Assembly: GCA_024680815.1 (NCBI GenBank)
Contig: JAILBQ010000080.1
Span: 1 to 48,867 of the forward strand
Origin: Lachnospiraceae bacterium
GTDB taxonomy: Bacteria; Bacillota; Clostridia; Lachnospirales; Lachnospiraceae
Direction: 5' to 3'
Length of the DNA: 48,867 bases
In this document: positions 8,758 to 17,746 of the stretch, piece after piece
Layout of the letters: each line of letters starts with the position of its first letter
Position numbering within the stretch: the first letter of the stretch is position 1
Program-made: the position numbers and the translations under genes
Notes under the pieces: generated by a model
Seen by the model: the letters and a program-made list of their open reading frames with translations, nothing else
Told to the model about the DNA's origin: nothing
Database searches by the model: none

Positions 8758-9665
8758 ATATTGTTATCATCGGGTCGGGGCCGGCGGGGCTCACCGCTGC
8801 GATATATGCCACCAGGGCAAAGCTTGACCTTCTGGTTATAGAGGAAAACTTTGTAAGCGGCGGACAGGTCATAAATACCTATGAGGTGGATAACTATCCG
8901 GGACTTCCCGGTATAAACGGCTTCGACCTGGCGATGAAGATGCGGGAGCATGCCGAAAAGCTCGGGGCGGTTTTCGTTAACGAAAAGGTGACGGAGGTTT
9001 CCCTGTACGGGGCGGTAAAAACCGTAAAGACAGAGGACAATACCTATGAGGCGAAGACGGTGCTGATCGCCACCGGTGCGTCCCACAGGAAGCTGGGGTG
9101 CCCGGGCGAGGAGGAATTCGCCGGAAAGGGCGTGTCCTACTGCGCCACCTGCGACGGGGCATTTTACAGGGATAAGGCGGTTGCCGTTATGGGCGGCGGG
9201 AATACTGCCATTGAGGACGCCATCTTTTTATCCAGACTTTGCTCCAGGGTGTATGTAATCCACCGCAGAGATGAATTACGGGCCGACAGGGCTTTGCAGG
9301 AAAAGCTGTTTGCGGCGGAAAATGTTGAGATGGTCTGGTCCGGCGTCATTTCCTCCATCGAGGGAGATGAGAAGGTCGGGATTGTCCGGGTCAGGAGCAC
9401 AAAGGACGGGAGTGAGCGCACGATAGAGGTTTCGGGTGTTTTTGTGGCGGTTGGTATCGTCCCGCTTTCCGGGCTCTTTGCCTCTCAGGTGGAAACGGAT
9501 GAAGCGGGCTACATCGTCGCCGGCGAGGACGGGGAGACAAATATTCCCGGAGTTTTCGCGGTGGGAGATGTGCGTACCAAGAACCTCCGGCAGATCATAA
9601 CCGCCGCTTCCGACGGCGCCAATGCCGTAACGAGCGCGGAGAAGTATCTGAATACCTGTAGTTAA
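8751..9665 (+). CDS. trxB: Thioredoxin-disulfide reductase
   Basis: This 304-residue flavoprotein transfers electrons from NADPH to thioredoxin. It shows the FAD-binding GSGPAGLTAAIYATRA near the N-terminus, the redox-active CATC (C131-C134), the NADPH-binding GGGNTAIEDA, the HRRDELRAD segment that recognises the NADP phosphate, and the C-terminal FAD motif GVFAVGDVR. Length and domain order are normal. The ATG lies within the last codons of ilvE, implying translational coupling. CCGAAA (9672-9677) and TTTCGG (9698-9703) just downstream could form a weak stem, but the loop is long and a terminator there is unproven. Confidence 0.95.
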   Translation: MLDIVIIGSGPAGLTAAIYATRAKLDLLVIEENFVSGGQVINTYEVDNYPGLPGINGFDLAMKMREHAEKLGAVFVNEKVTEVSLYGAVKTVKTEDNTYEAKTVLIATGASHRKLGCPGEEEFAGKGVSYCATCDGAFYRDKAVAVMGGGNTAIEDAIFLSRLCSRVYVIHRRDELRADRALQEKLFAAENVEMVWSGVISSIEGDEKVGIVRVRSTKDGSERTIEVSGVFVAVGIVPLSGLFASQVETDEAGYIVAGEDGETNIPGVFAVGDVRTKNLRQIITAASDGANAVTSAEKYLNTCS

Positions 9666-9788
9666 ATCCTGCCGAAAGCACCACCCGGAACACAGATTGT
9701 TTCGGTTTTATCCATATTTTAAACACAAACTCCATGTAAACTCTCCAGACGTGGCAACGTTAAACTTTTCACCACAGGAGAGGAGCAC

Positions 9789-10463
9789 ATGAGAAATGAT
9801 TACAGACATGAAGTAAAGCACCGGATAAGCTTTCCGGATATGCTTTGCATTCGCAGCAGACTCTCCGCAATCGCGGAGAGGGATTCCCATACCATTGACG
9901 GAAAATATTTTATAAGGAGCCTCTATTTCGATACACCGGAGGACAAAGCCCTGCGGGAAAAGACGGACGGTGTGGACCGGAGGCAGAAATTCAGGATCCG
10001 TTTTTACAACAACGACCTGAGCTTTATCCGGCTGGAAAAAAAGAGCAAACTTAACGGCCTGGGTACAAAGGACATGGCTGCGCTTTCTGTTTCCCGGGTT
10101 AAGGATATTCTCTCGGGAAAGCTCGATTGGATGCCGGAGGATGAGGAGCCGCTGATAAGAGAGCTCTATGTCAATATGCGAAACGACAGGCTTGCTCCCA
10201 AAACCATAGTGGATTATACGAGGGAGCCCTTTACGTATCCGGCGGGTAACGTCAGGGTAACCCTGGACTACGATATCAGAAGCGGGATCTCGGCCACGGA
10301 TTTTCTTAATCCCGGGGTGCCTACGGTACCGGTTATGGATTCGCCCGTAATTCTCGAAGTAAAGTGGGACGGCTTTCTGCCGGATATCATCCGGAGAGCG
10401 GTGCAGCTTAATGTAAGAGAAGGGGCGTATTCCAAATATGCAGAGTGCAGAGTGTTTGGATGA
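9789..10463 (+). CDS. VTC-domain protein (polyphosphate polymerase-like)
   Basis: The 224-residue protein has the VTC/triphosphate-tunnel pattern of alternating basic and acidic strands: HEVKHRISF at the N-terminus, RSLYFDTPED, KFRIRFYN, IRLEKKSK, DYTREPF and a late VILEVKWDGFLP. In yeast the VTC4 domain makes polyphosphate from ATP; the activity of bacterial family members is mostly untested. It heads the recurrent clostridial cluster VTC-DUF4956-CotH. The ATG follows an AGGAGAGG site. It is separated from the DUF4956 gene by a hairpin-rich 265-bp gap. Confidence 0.88.
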   Translation: MRNDYRHEVKHRISFPDMLCIRSRLSAIAERDSHTIDGKYFIRSLYFDTPEDKALREKTDGVDRRQKFRIRFYNNDLSFIRLEKKSKLNGLGTKDMAALSVSRVKDILSGKLDWMPEDEEPLIRELYVNMRNDRLAPKTIVDYTREPFTYPAGNVRVTLDYDIRSGISATDFLNPGVPTVPVMDSPVILEVKWDGFLPDIIRRAVQLNVREGAYSKYAECRVFG

Positions 10464-10469
10464 AAGTGC

Positions 10470-10620
10470 GGATTGCTTCGTGCTGCGCACTCTCGCAATC
10501 CTGATGTGCATTCGCAAATCGCCCCGCTTCGCGTGGCTTTTTTGCTCATACACATCAGCCCGTCCGATGGCTGCACGGGATCGACCGCAAGCGCTCGTCC
10601 CGGCAGCCGCCGTCCGGGAC
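10470..10620. other. Hairpin-rich intergenic block between VTC and DUF4956 genes
   Basis: This non-coding stretch holds at least four consecutive inverted repeats. GGATTGC (10470-10476) pairs with GCAATCC (10495-10501), with GTGC/GCAC nested inside. CTGATGTG (10501-10508) pairs with CACATCAG (10551-10558), with CGC-TTC-GCG nested inside. CCCGT (10559-10563) pairs with ACGGG (10575-10579). GTCCCGG (10597-10603) pairs with CCGGGAC (10614-10620). None ends in a long T-run, so it is not a simple terminator. It could be a structured RNA, an intergenic repeat family, or an mRNA-processing element that sets the level of DUF4956/CotH relative to VTC. The rest, 10621-10728, shows only a strong ribosome binding site (AAAAAGGAGG) at its end. 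Confidence 0.5.
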
Positions 10621-10728
10621 TTTCATAGTAAGTATGCGTAGTGCCGGATTTTCGGGTGACGGTATTTATGTCAACCGAAAGACCGGGGGAAGAAACAAAC
10701 TTGGTTTACATAAAAAGGAGGAACCGAT

Positions 10729-11400
10729 ATGACTTTTAAGGATATTTTCAAATCTAATTTTCTGGAAAACGTGAACAGCGTAAGCGTTCTGGATATGGTG
10801 CTGGCCCTGGTGCTGGCTTTCTGCCTGGGGCTTTTTATTTTCTACGTCTATAAAAAGACCTGTACGGGGGTGATGTATTCGGCGAGCTTCGGGGTTACCC
10901 TTGTGGCTCTGACGATGATAACAACTCTCGTTATTCTGGCGGTTACCAGCAACGTCGTGCTTTCCCTCGGCATGGTCGGCGCCCTTTCAATCGTGCGTTT
11001 CCGTACCGCGATAAAGGAGCCTCTGGACATAGCCTATCTCTTCTGGGCAATAGCCGCGGGTATAGTGCTGGCAGCGGGCATGATCCCCCTGGCGGTTTTC
11101 GGGAGTTTCCTGATCGGTATTATTCTGCTGGTTCTGGTGAACAGAAAATCTTATGTAAACCCCTATATCATCGTGCTTAAGACCCAGAATCATGAGGCGG
11201 AGGAGAAGGCAAAGGCTTATATTAATCAGAACACCTTAAAATGCGCTGTTAAGAGTAAAACTGCCGTAAAGGGCCAGATTGAGCTTAACCTGGATATACG
11301 TCTTAAGAACGACAATACTGACTTTATCAATACGCTTACGGATATGGAGGGAGTTACAAGCGCCTGCCTTGTAAGCTATAACGGGGATTTCATGAGCTGA
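10729..11400 (+). CDS. DUF4956 integral membrane protein
   Basis: The 223-residue product has about four membrane helices in its first 140 residues, then a soluble alpha/beta tail of about 80 residues. The block SLGMVGALSIVRFRTAIKEP followed by LDIAYLFWAIAAG is the hallmark of DUF4956. These proteins recur beside VTC-domain and CotH proteins in Firmicutes, suggesting a membrane complex handling polyphosphate or phosphorylation, though no member has a proven role that I know of. The gene starts with ATG behind a near-perfect AAAAAGGAGG site, and the CotH gene follows after 49 nt. Confidence 0.88.
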   Translation: MTFKDIFKSNFLENVNSVSVLDMVLALVLAFCLGLFIFYVYKKTCTGVMYSASFGVTLVALTMITTLVILAVTSNVVLSLGMVGALSIVRFRTAIKEPLDIAYLFWAIAAGIVLAAGMIPLAVFGSFLIGIILLVLVNRKSYVNPYIIVLKTQNHEAEEKAKAYINQNTLKCAVKSKTAVKGQIELNLDIRLKNDNTDFINTLTDMEGVTSACLVSYNGDFMS

Positions 11401-11449
11401 GGCCTGAGTCTGCCGAAAGAAGGTTCCGGGCGAGTTAAGGAGGTACATT

Positions 11450-13201
11450 ATGTCAACTTCAAGACATTTCAATAAAATATGCTGCATGGTACTCATTTTC
11501 GCCCTCGTTCTTACGGTGTGCTTCATGAACGCTGAAAGCTTCGGGGTTGCCGCCACCTTAAGAGCCATGGGATATGAGGAAAAAATATTTGACCCTTCGG
11601 TGGTTCATACCATAGACATAACCATGGAGGACTGGGATGAGTTCATTGCGGACGCAACGAGCGAAAGCTATTATGAGTGTGATATGGTTATTGACGGAGA
11701 AAGCTTTAAGGATGTGGCCATCAGAGGCAAGGGCAACACCTCCTTAAGCTCCGTTAAAAATATGGACAGCGACAGATACAGCTTCAAGGTGGAATTTGAC
11801 CACTATGACAAGACCGCCTCCTATCACGGGCTGGATAAGCTCTGCCTTAACAATACAATCCAGGACAGGACTTATATGAAGGATTTCATCGCCTATCAGA
11901 TGATGAATGAATTCGGCGTGCCTTCTCCCCTTTGCAGCTTTGTGTATATAACGGTAAACGGAGAGGACTGGGGGCTGTATCTGGCCGTGGAAGGAGTCGA
12001 GGACTCGTTTTTGCAGCGCAATTACGGGAGCGATGTCGGAGAGCTGTACAAACCGGACAGCCAGTCCTTCGGCGGAGGACGCGGCCAGGGGAAGGATTTC
12101 CGGATGTCGGAATTCATGGAGGAGATGAACGGTGAATCCGGTGTTTCCGGGAACGGTTCCGGGGCGGTTTCCATGGATGGTTTTCCGGAGATGGAATTTC
12201 CGGGAAAAAAGGACGGGGTCAGCGGCAATTTCGGCAGAGGAAAGGATTTTCCCGGGAGCATGGACAACGTCAGCGGCAATTTCGGCAGAGGAAAGGATTT
12301 TCCCGGGAGCATGGGCAGCGTCAGCGGCAATTCCCGGGGCGGCAGGGAGTTCCCCGGCGGAGGAAAAGGCGGCTTCCCCGGCGGAGGAATGGGCAGCGAT
12401 GATGTGAAGCTTAAGTATACGGATGATGAGGCGGAAAGCTATTCCAACATATTTAACAGCGCCAAAACCGAGGTTTCCGACGCTGATAAGGAAAGGCTCA
12501 TAAAATCCTTGAAGTCCTTAAACGAATATGAAAATCTGGAGGAGGTGCTCAATATTGACGAGGTGCTGCGCTACTTTGTGGTGCACAACTTCGTGGTGAA
12601 CGGGGACAGCTACACCGGAGGGATGATTCATAATTATTATCTTTATGAAAAGGACGGGAAGCTGGAGATGATTCCCTGGGATTATAATCTTGCCTACGGA
12701 ACCTTCCAGGGGAAGGACGCGGAGAGCGCGGTGAATCTCTCCATCGATTCCCCGATCGTCAGCGGCGGCTTCGGCGGCCCGGAAAGCCCGGCCGTGGACG
12801 ACAGACCAATGCTGGGCTGGGTTTTCAGCTCGGAGGAATATACAGAGCTTTACCATCAGTATTTTGAAGAATTTGCGGAGAAGCTTCTGGATACGGGCTA
12901 TGTGACAAATCTTATCGAAAGCACGGCAAAGCTGATTGAGCCCTATGTTAAGTCCGATCCCACCGCTTTTTATGAATATGAAGATTTTACGGAGGGCTGT
13001 AGGGCGCTTAAAACATTTATCGAGCTTCGCACGGAAAGCGTTAAGAGGCAGTTAGCGGGAGATACCACATTAATTGACGCATCATCTCTTAATCTTGACG
13101 CCTTGGGCGGAATGGGAGATACTAATAAGGGTGGTTCTGACGGAGGAGGTATGCCGTCGCCTCCTGACGGCGCCATGGGCCCTCCGCCCGGGATGCCATA
13201 A
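11450..13201 (+). CDS. CotH-family secreted protein kinase-like protein
   Basis: This 583-residue protein has an N-terminal signal or anchor (about residues 10-30) and a CotH domain. Family features are DMVIDGESFKDVAIRGKGNT, YSFKVEFD, the YHGLDKLCLNN helix, and KLEMIPWDYNLAYG near the active site, where an Asp binds Mg-ATP in related kinases. Bacillus CotH phosphorylates spore-coat proteins; clostridial VTC-linked versions are membrane- or surface-exposed and unstudied. A Gly-rich insertion with two 17-residue repeats interrupts the domain (about residues 200-320), and the C-terminus is Gly/Pro-rich. A strong TTAAGGAGG site precedes ATG 11450. Confidence 0.87.
   Translation: MSTSRHFNKICCMVLIFALVLTVCFMNAESFGVAATLRAMGYEEKIFDPSVVHTIDITMEDWDEFIADATSESYYECDMVIDGESFKDVAIRGKGNTSLSSVKNMDSDRYSFKVEFDHYDKTASYHGLDKLCLNNTIQDRTYMKDFIAYQMMNEFGVPSPLCSFVYITVNGEDWGLYLAVEGVEDSFLQRNYGSDVGELYKPDSQSFGGGRGQGKDFRMSEFMEEMNGESGVSGNGSGAVSMDGFPEMEFPGKKDGVSGNFGRGKDFPGSMDNVSGNFGRGKDFPGSMGSVSGNSRGGREFPGGGKGGFPGGGMGSDDVKLKYTDDEAESYSNIFNSAKTEVSDADKERLIKSLKSLNEYENLEEVLNIDEVLRYFVVHNFVVNGDSYTGGMIHNYYLYEKDGKLEMIPWDYNLAYGTFQGKDAESAVNLSIDSPIVSGGFGGPESPAVDDRPMLGWVFSSEEYTELYHQYFEEFAEKLLDTGYVTNLIESTAKLIEPYVKSDPTAFYEYEDFTEGCRALKTFIELRTESVKRQLAGDTTLIDASSLNLDALGGMGDTNKGGSDGGGMPSPPDGAMGPPPGMP
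12218..12334 (+). repeat. 51-bp tandem repeat inside the CotH gene
   Basis: Two almost identical 51-bp units (12218-12268 and 12269-12319) and a partial third encode the 17-residue unit VSGNFGRGKDFPGSMDN. The copies differ by only a few bases, so the array probably expands and contracts by slippage or recombination. It lies in a Gly-rich surface insertion rather than the kinase core. Confidence 0.9.
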
Positions 13202-13232
13202 TCAAAACGATAACGCGACAGGGAGACAGCCA

Positions 13233-14351
13233 ATGGGGAAAGCCGTAATAGTTGCCGGTCACATATGCATTGATATAACGCCTGTGTTTCCTGAAGGGAA
13301 AAGAGAAAAGATTTCCGATATACTGATGCCGGGCAAGCTTATCGAAACAAAGTCGGTATCGGTTTCCACCGGCGGGACGGTGGCGAATACAGGTCTGGCC
13401 ATGAAGCTTCTGGGGGCGGATGTGCGCCTCATGGGAAAGGTGGGAAAAGATGACTTCGGCGAGATGATCTGCAGTATCCTGAAGCGGTACGAAGCAGGGA
13501 ACGATATGATAATGGCGGAGGATGTGGTGTCTTCCTACTCCGTTGTGATCGCGATACCGGGAATTGACAGGGTATTCCTGCACTGTCCCGGAGCCAACGA
13601 CACCTATACGGCCGCGGATCTTCCGAAGGAGCGGCTTCAGGAAACCGATCTTTTTCATTTCGGATATCCTCCCCTTATGCAGTCTATGTACATAGACTCC
13701 GGCAGCGGGCTTCTGGAAATCATGAAGCTCGCGAAGAGCTGCGGCTGCGCCACTTCGCTGGATATGGCGGCGGTTGACCCGAATTCCGAAGCCGGAAGGG
13801 CGGACTGGTTCTCCATTCTTAAAAAGGTTATTCCTTACACGGATTTCTTTGTCCCGAGCATAGAAGAGCTCTGCTACATGATTGACCGGGAACGCTTTGA
13901 GGAATGGCAGAAGAGGGCCGGAGGCCGGGATATAACGGAGGTCATTGAGCTTGAGGGAGATATAAGGCCTCTTGCCGATAAATGCATGGAGCTTGGCTGT
14001 AAGGTACTGCTGTTAAAATGCGGTGCGCCGGGCCTCTATTTCAGAACCGCGCCGGAGAAGGTCATAAAGGAAATTCCGGACAGACTCGGACTGGACGCGA
14101 CAGCCTGGGCGGGCAGGGAGGGCTTTGAAAAATCCTATAAGCCCGACCGGATTTTATCCGGAACCGGAGCGGGAGACACCAGCATCGCCGCCTTCCTTAC
14201 GGCCATGCTGGAGGGAGATACCCCTGAGGAATGTGTCCGCCTGGCGGCAGCCGAAGGAGCCTGCTGCGTTTCGGCCTATGACGCCCTGTCGGGTCTTTTG
14301 CCCTTAAATGAGCTTAAGGCGAGAATAGAAAAGGGCTGGGAGAAAAACTGA
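13233..14351 (+). CDS. PfkB-family carbohydrate kinase
   Basis: The 372-residue product belongs to the ribokinase/PfkB family, which phosphorylates sugars or nucleosides with ATP. The N-terminal signature is visible in GGTVANTGLAMKLLGADVRL followed by GKVGKDDFG. The C-terminal one is GTGAGDTSIAAFL, with catalytic base D315 in GAGD. I start at ATG 13233 (MGKAVIVAGHICID), which matches family N-termini; the frame is open further upstream but only through the end of cotH. It ends immediately before the debranching enzyme start (TGA-ATG), indicating one operon for sugar use. The substrate cannot be told. Confidence 0.88.
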   Translation: MGKAVIVAGHICIDITPVFPEGKREKISDILMPGKLIETKSVSVSTGGTVANTGLAMKLLGADVRLMGKVGKDDFGEMICSILKRYEAGNDMIMAEDVVSSYSVVIAIPGIDRVFLHCPGANDTYTAADLPKERLQETDLFHFGYPPLMQSMYIDSGSGLLEIMKLAKSCGCATSLDMAAVDPNSEAGRADWFSILKKVIPYTDFFVPSIEELCYMIDRERFEEWQKRAGGRDITEVIELEGDIRPLADKCMELGCKVLLLKCGAPGLYFRTAPEKVIKEIPDRLGLDATAWAGREGFEKSYKPDRILSGTGAGDTSIAAFLTAMLEGDTPEECVRLAAAEGACCVSAYDALSGLLPLNELKARIEKGWEKN

Positions 14352-16448
14352 ATGATACTGATTGATACATTTCCTACCAACAGTATAAAAGGCCTTGAAT
14401 ACCGTGTAGGAAGGGTATTCCCCTTCGGGGCCACCATTGAATCCGACGGGGCGGTAAATTTCAGCGTCTATTCGAAGGAAGCAACCGGCTGCACTCTGGT
14501 ACTTTTTCATCACGGTTCTAAAAAGCCCTGGGTCGAGATACCTTTCCCGGAGGCTTTTCGCATCGGCAATGTCTACACCATGATGGTGTACGGAATCAAC
14601 ACCGAAACAACGGAATACGGCTACCGTTTTGACGGCCCCTGCGTACCGGAAAAGGGGCTTCTTTTTGATAACAGCCGGATTCTGCTTGACCCCTACGCCA
14701 GGTCTGTTTCAGGAAGAAGCGTATGGGGAAGAAAGCCGGATTATTCGGATATTTTTTCCCACAGGGGACAGATAATAAGAGAGGATTACATATGGGAGGG
14801 GGACAAGCCCCTTGAGATCAGGCAGTGTGACCTTGTGATCTACGAGATGCACGTGCGTTCCTTCACGGCGCATAAAAGCAGCGAATCCAAATATCCGGGC
14901 ACCTTCGCAGGCATCACCGGAAAGATTCCCTACCTTAAAGAGCTTGGAGTGAACTGTGTTGAGCTTATGCCCGTCTTCGAGTTTGACGAGTTTGAAAATG
15001 CCAGAGAGAAGGACGGAAAGCAGCTCCTTAACTGCTGGGGTTATTCCACCGTTGCCTTTTTCGCTCCCAAGGCCGGTTATGCGGTTTCCGCAGCCTTCGG
15101 TATGGAAGCGGACGAGCTGAAGGGCATGATAAAGCGGCTGCACCAGAACGGGATTGAAGTGATTCTCGATGTGGTATTCAACCACACAGCCGAGGGCAAT
15201 GAAAACGGGCCCTGCATTTCCTACCGGGGAATTGACAACCGTACCTATTATCTTCTGACTCCGGACGGGTTTTACTACAATTTCAGCGGCTGCGGCAACA
15301 CGATGAACTGCAACGATCCCGTGGTCAGAAATATGGTGCTGGACTGTCTGCGCTACTGGGTTTCCGCCTACCATGTGGACGGCTTCCGCTTTGATCTGGC
15401 TTCGATACTCACAAGGGATGAGGCCGGTTCGCCTATGATTAATCCGCCTCTTCTGGACAGTATCGCCCATGACGCCGTGCTGGGAAAAAGCATTCTTATA
15501 GCCGAGGCCTGGGACGCCGGCGGGTTATATCAGGTAGGGAGCTTTCCATCCTGGAGACGGTGGTCCGAATGGAACGGAAGGTATCGCGACTGTCTGCGCA
15601 GATTCATAAAAGGCGGGGCGGAATGTGCGCCGGAGCTCTATCACCGCATAAAAGGGTCGGACGATATGTACGCAGGCAGGAGCGCGGCGGCTTCCGTAAA
15701 TTTCGTTACCTGTCATGACGGCTTCACGCTCTATGACCTCGTTTCCTATAACGAAAAGCACAATGAAGATAACGGCGAGAATAATCTTGACGGTTCGGAC
15801 AGCAACGACAGCTGGAACTGCGGAGCGGAGGGAGAGACGGACGATGCCGGAATTCTTGAGCTCAGGTTCCGTCAGATGAGAAATATGCTGACCATACTTC
15901 TCACAAGCAGGGGGATTCCGATGCTCCTTTCAGGAGACGAATTTGCGAATACCCAGTGGGGCAACAACAATGCCTATTGTCAGGACAATGAGATATCCTG
16001 GCTGGACTGGTCTTTATTAAATAAAAACAAAGAGCTTTTTGATTTTGTGAAGCATCTCATTGCTTTCCGCGTTTCGCATCCGGTTATAAAGGGAAGCAAA
16101 TATGATTTCGGCAGGAACGCCACCGGCTATCCCGAGCTTTCTTTCCATGGAACAGAGCCCTGGAGCCTGGATGAGACTGCGCCGTCTCTTGTGTTTGCCT
16201 ATATGTACGCGGAGGAGCACGAAAAATACGGAACAAAAAAGGACTGCTTCATATATGTGGCAGTCAATGCCCATTGGGAAGAGCATTCCTTTAAACTGCC
16301 GGTTGTTCCGGAAGGTTTTAAATGGTACCTGGCCTTTGAAGCATACGGTGTTTCTTCGGAGCCCGGAAAGGAAAAGAAGCTTCCGGGACAGGTGGAGTTT
16401 TTACTGGGGCCGCGCTCCACGGCCGTTCTCATGGCAGAAAAAGGCTGA
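14352..16448 (+). CDS. glgX: Glycogen debranching enzyme / isoamylase (GH13, GlgX-like)
   Basis: This 698-residue enzyme hydrolyses alpha-1,6 branch points in glycogen or limit dextrins. It has an N-terminal CBM48-like region (about 20-120) and a GH13 barrel. Visible motifs are VILDVVFNHTAEG (region I), GFRFDLAS with nucleophile D348, AEAWDAGG with acid/base E385, and FVTCHDGF with D456. The family signature HNEDNGENNLDGSDSNDSWN is also present. There is no signal peptide, so it acts on intracellular glycogen. It abuts the PfkB kinase gene upstream and lies 20 nt before ackA, so glycogen breakdown and acetate formation may be co-expressed. Confidence 0.93.
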   Translation: MILIDTFPTNSIKGLEYRVGRVFPFGATIESDGAVNFSVYSKEATGCTLVLFHHGSKKPWVEIPFPEAFRIGNVYTMMVYGINTETTEYGYRFDGPCVPEKGLLFDNSRILLDPYARSVSGRSVWGRKPDYSDIFSHRGQIIREDYIWEGDKPLEIRQCDLVIYEMHVRSFTAHKSSESKYPGTFAGITGKIPYLKELGVNCVELMPVFEFDEFENAREKDGKQLLNCWGYSTVAFFAPKAGYAVSAAFGMEADELKGMIKRLHQNGIEVILDVVFNHTAEGNENGPCISYRGIDNRTYYLLTPDGFYYNFSGCGNTMNCNDPVVRNMVLDCLRYWVSAYHVDGFRFDLASILTRDEAGSPMINPPLLDSIAHDAVLGKSILIAEAWDAGGLYQVGSFPSWRRWSEWNGRYRDCLRRFIKGGAECAPELYHRIKGSDDMYAGRSAAASVNFVTCHDGFTLYDLVSYNEKHNEDNGENNLDGSDSNDSWNCGAEGETDDAGILELRFRQMRNMLTILLTSRGIPMLLSGDEFANTQWGNNNAYCQDNEISWLDWSLLNKNKELFDFVKHLIAFRVSHPVIKGSKYDFGRNATGYPELSFHGTEPWSLDETAPSLVFAYMYAEEHEKYGTKKDCFIYVAVNAHWEEHSFKLPVVPEGFKWYLAFEAYGVSSEPGKEKKLPGQVEFLLGPRSTAVLMAEKG

Positions 16449-16468
16449 AAAGAAAGGATGGTTAAGGC

Positions 16469-17704
16469 ATGAAGGTTCTTGTTATTAACTGCGGCAGCTC
16501 ATCGTTGAAATTCCGTTTTATTGAAACAGACAAGGATGAGGTTATCGCCAAAGGGCTCTGTGAGCGGATCGGTACCAACGGCGGACATTTTGCATATCAG
16601 AAGACCGGCTCCGGGCGGATAGACCTGGATAAATATCTTCCGGATCATGACGAGGCGGTGAGGATTATTCTTACGACCCTTACCGATCCGAAAAACGGAG
16701 TCGTCAGCTCTCTCGATGAGATAGATGCAGTGGGACACCGCATAGTACACGGGGGAGACAAATTCACTCACGCGGAAATCATCACCCACGAGGTGCTTGA
16801 GGAGATCGAGAAGCTTTCGGAGCTGGCGCCCATCCATAATCCCGTGAATGTTATGGGAATAAAGGCATGTATGCACCGGATGCCGGGAAAAAACATGGTT
16901 GGGGTCTTTGATACCGCCTTCCACCATTCCCTGCCGGAGCAGGCCTATCTTTACGGGATTCCCTATGAATATTACAAAAAATACGGAATCCGGCGCTACG
17001 GCTTTCACGGTATGAGCCACCGCTACGTGGCCATCAAAACCGCGAATCTTATGGGGATGAAATATCACAGCTCAAAAATTGTGGTCTGTCATCTGGGAAA
17101 CGGAGCGAGTATTACAGCCGTGGAAAACGGTCGCTCAATAGACACCTCCATGGGCTATACCCCTCTGGAGGGTATCATCATGGGCACAAGAAGCGGGAGC
17201 ATCGATCCGGAGATAGTAAATATCATAGCTGAAAAGGAAGAAAAGTCCCTGATGGAGGTTATGAAGATTTTAAACCGCAAGTCCGGAGTGTTCGGCCTTT
17301 CCGACTATCTTTCCGCAGACATCCGGGATCTGACGAAGGCCTATCTGGAAGGAAATAAAAACGCGGTTCGTGCCCTTTCCACCTATACCTACAGGATTGT
17401 GAAATATATCGGTGCCTATGTGACGGTGCTTAACGGTGCGCACGCTATCTCCTTTACGGCGGGAGTCGGAGAAAATTCGGTGCTCGTCCGGAAGCTCATC
17501 TGCGACAGGCTTGGGTTTCTGGGGGTTGAGATTGATGAAGAGGCCAACAAAAACGCCTCCGGAGAGACACTTATTTCCACTCCGGAATCAAAAATCCGCG
17601 TATATGTCGTTCCCACCGACGAGGAGCTCTCCATCGCCAGACAGACTGCGGAACTCATTAAGGAGAGGTCTACCGATTTAAGAATGGTGGACGAGGAGCA
17701 CTGA
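16469..17704 (+). CDS. ackA: Acetate kinase
   Basis: The 411-residue enzyme interconverts acetyl phosphate + ADP with acetate + ATP, the energy-yielding last step of acetate fermentation. Signatures are VINCGSSSLKF at the N-terminus, RRYGFHGMSHRYV, the HLGNGAS phosphate-binding loop and FTAGVGENS. It is of normal length. No phosphotransacetylase gene is adjacent; the usual pta-ackA pair is replaced here by glgX upstream. It marks the last housekeeping gene before the accessory region. Confidence 0.96.
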   Translation: MKVLVINCGSSSLKFRFIETDKDEVIAKGLCERIGTNGGHFAYQKTGSGRIDLDKYLPDHDEAVRIILTTLTDPKNGVVSSLDEIDAVGHRIVHGGDKFTHAEIITHEVLEEIEKLSELAPIHNPVNVMGIKACMHRMPGKNMVGVFDTAFHHSLPEQAYLYGIPYEYYKKYGIRRYGFHGMSHRYVAIKTANLMGMKYHSSKIVVCHLGNGASITAVENGRSIDTSMGYTPLEGIIMGTRSGSIDPEIVNIIAEKEEKSLMEVMKILNRKSGVFGLSDYLSADIRDLTKAYLEGNKNAVRALSTYTYRIVKYIGAYVTVLNGAHAISFTAGVGENSVLVRKLICDRLGFLGVEIDEEANKNASGETLISTPESKIRVYVVPTDEELSIARQTAELIKERSTDLRMVDEEH

Positions 17705-17746
17705 GGCCGGGATTAGGAATGTATACAGGTTATTCGGGAGATTTAT

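Noticed and set aside
9708..10553. Minus-strand frame of 281 codons over the VTC gene and its downstream hairpins
   Set aside because: It covers a well-supported VTC gene and a palindromic non-coding stretch; no ribosome site or domain.
12218..12334. Direct repeats as a possible CRISPR array
   Set aside because: The units are contiguous, in frame with the CotH protein and have no spacers.
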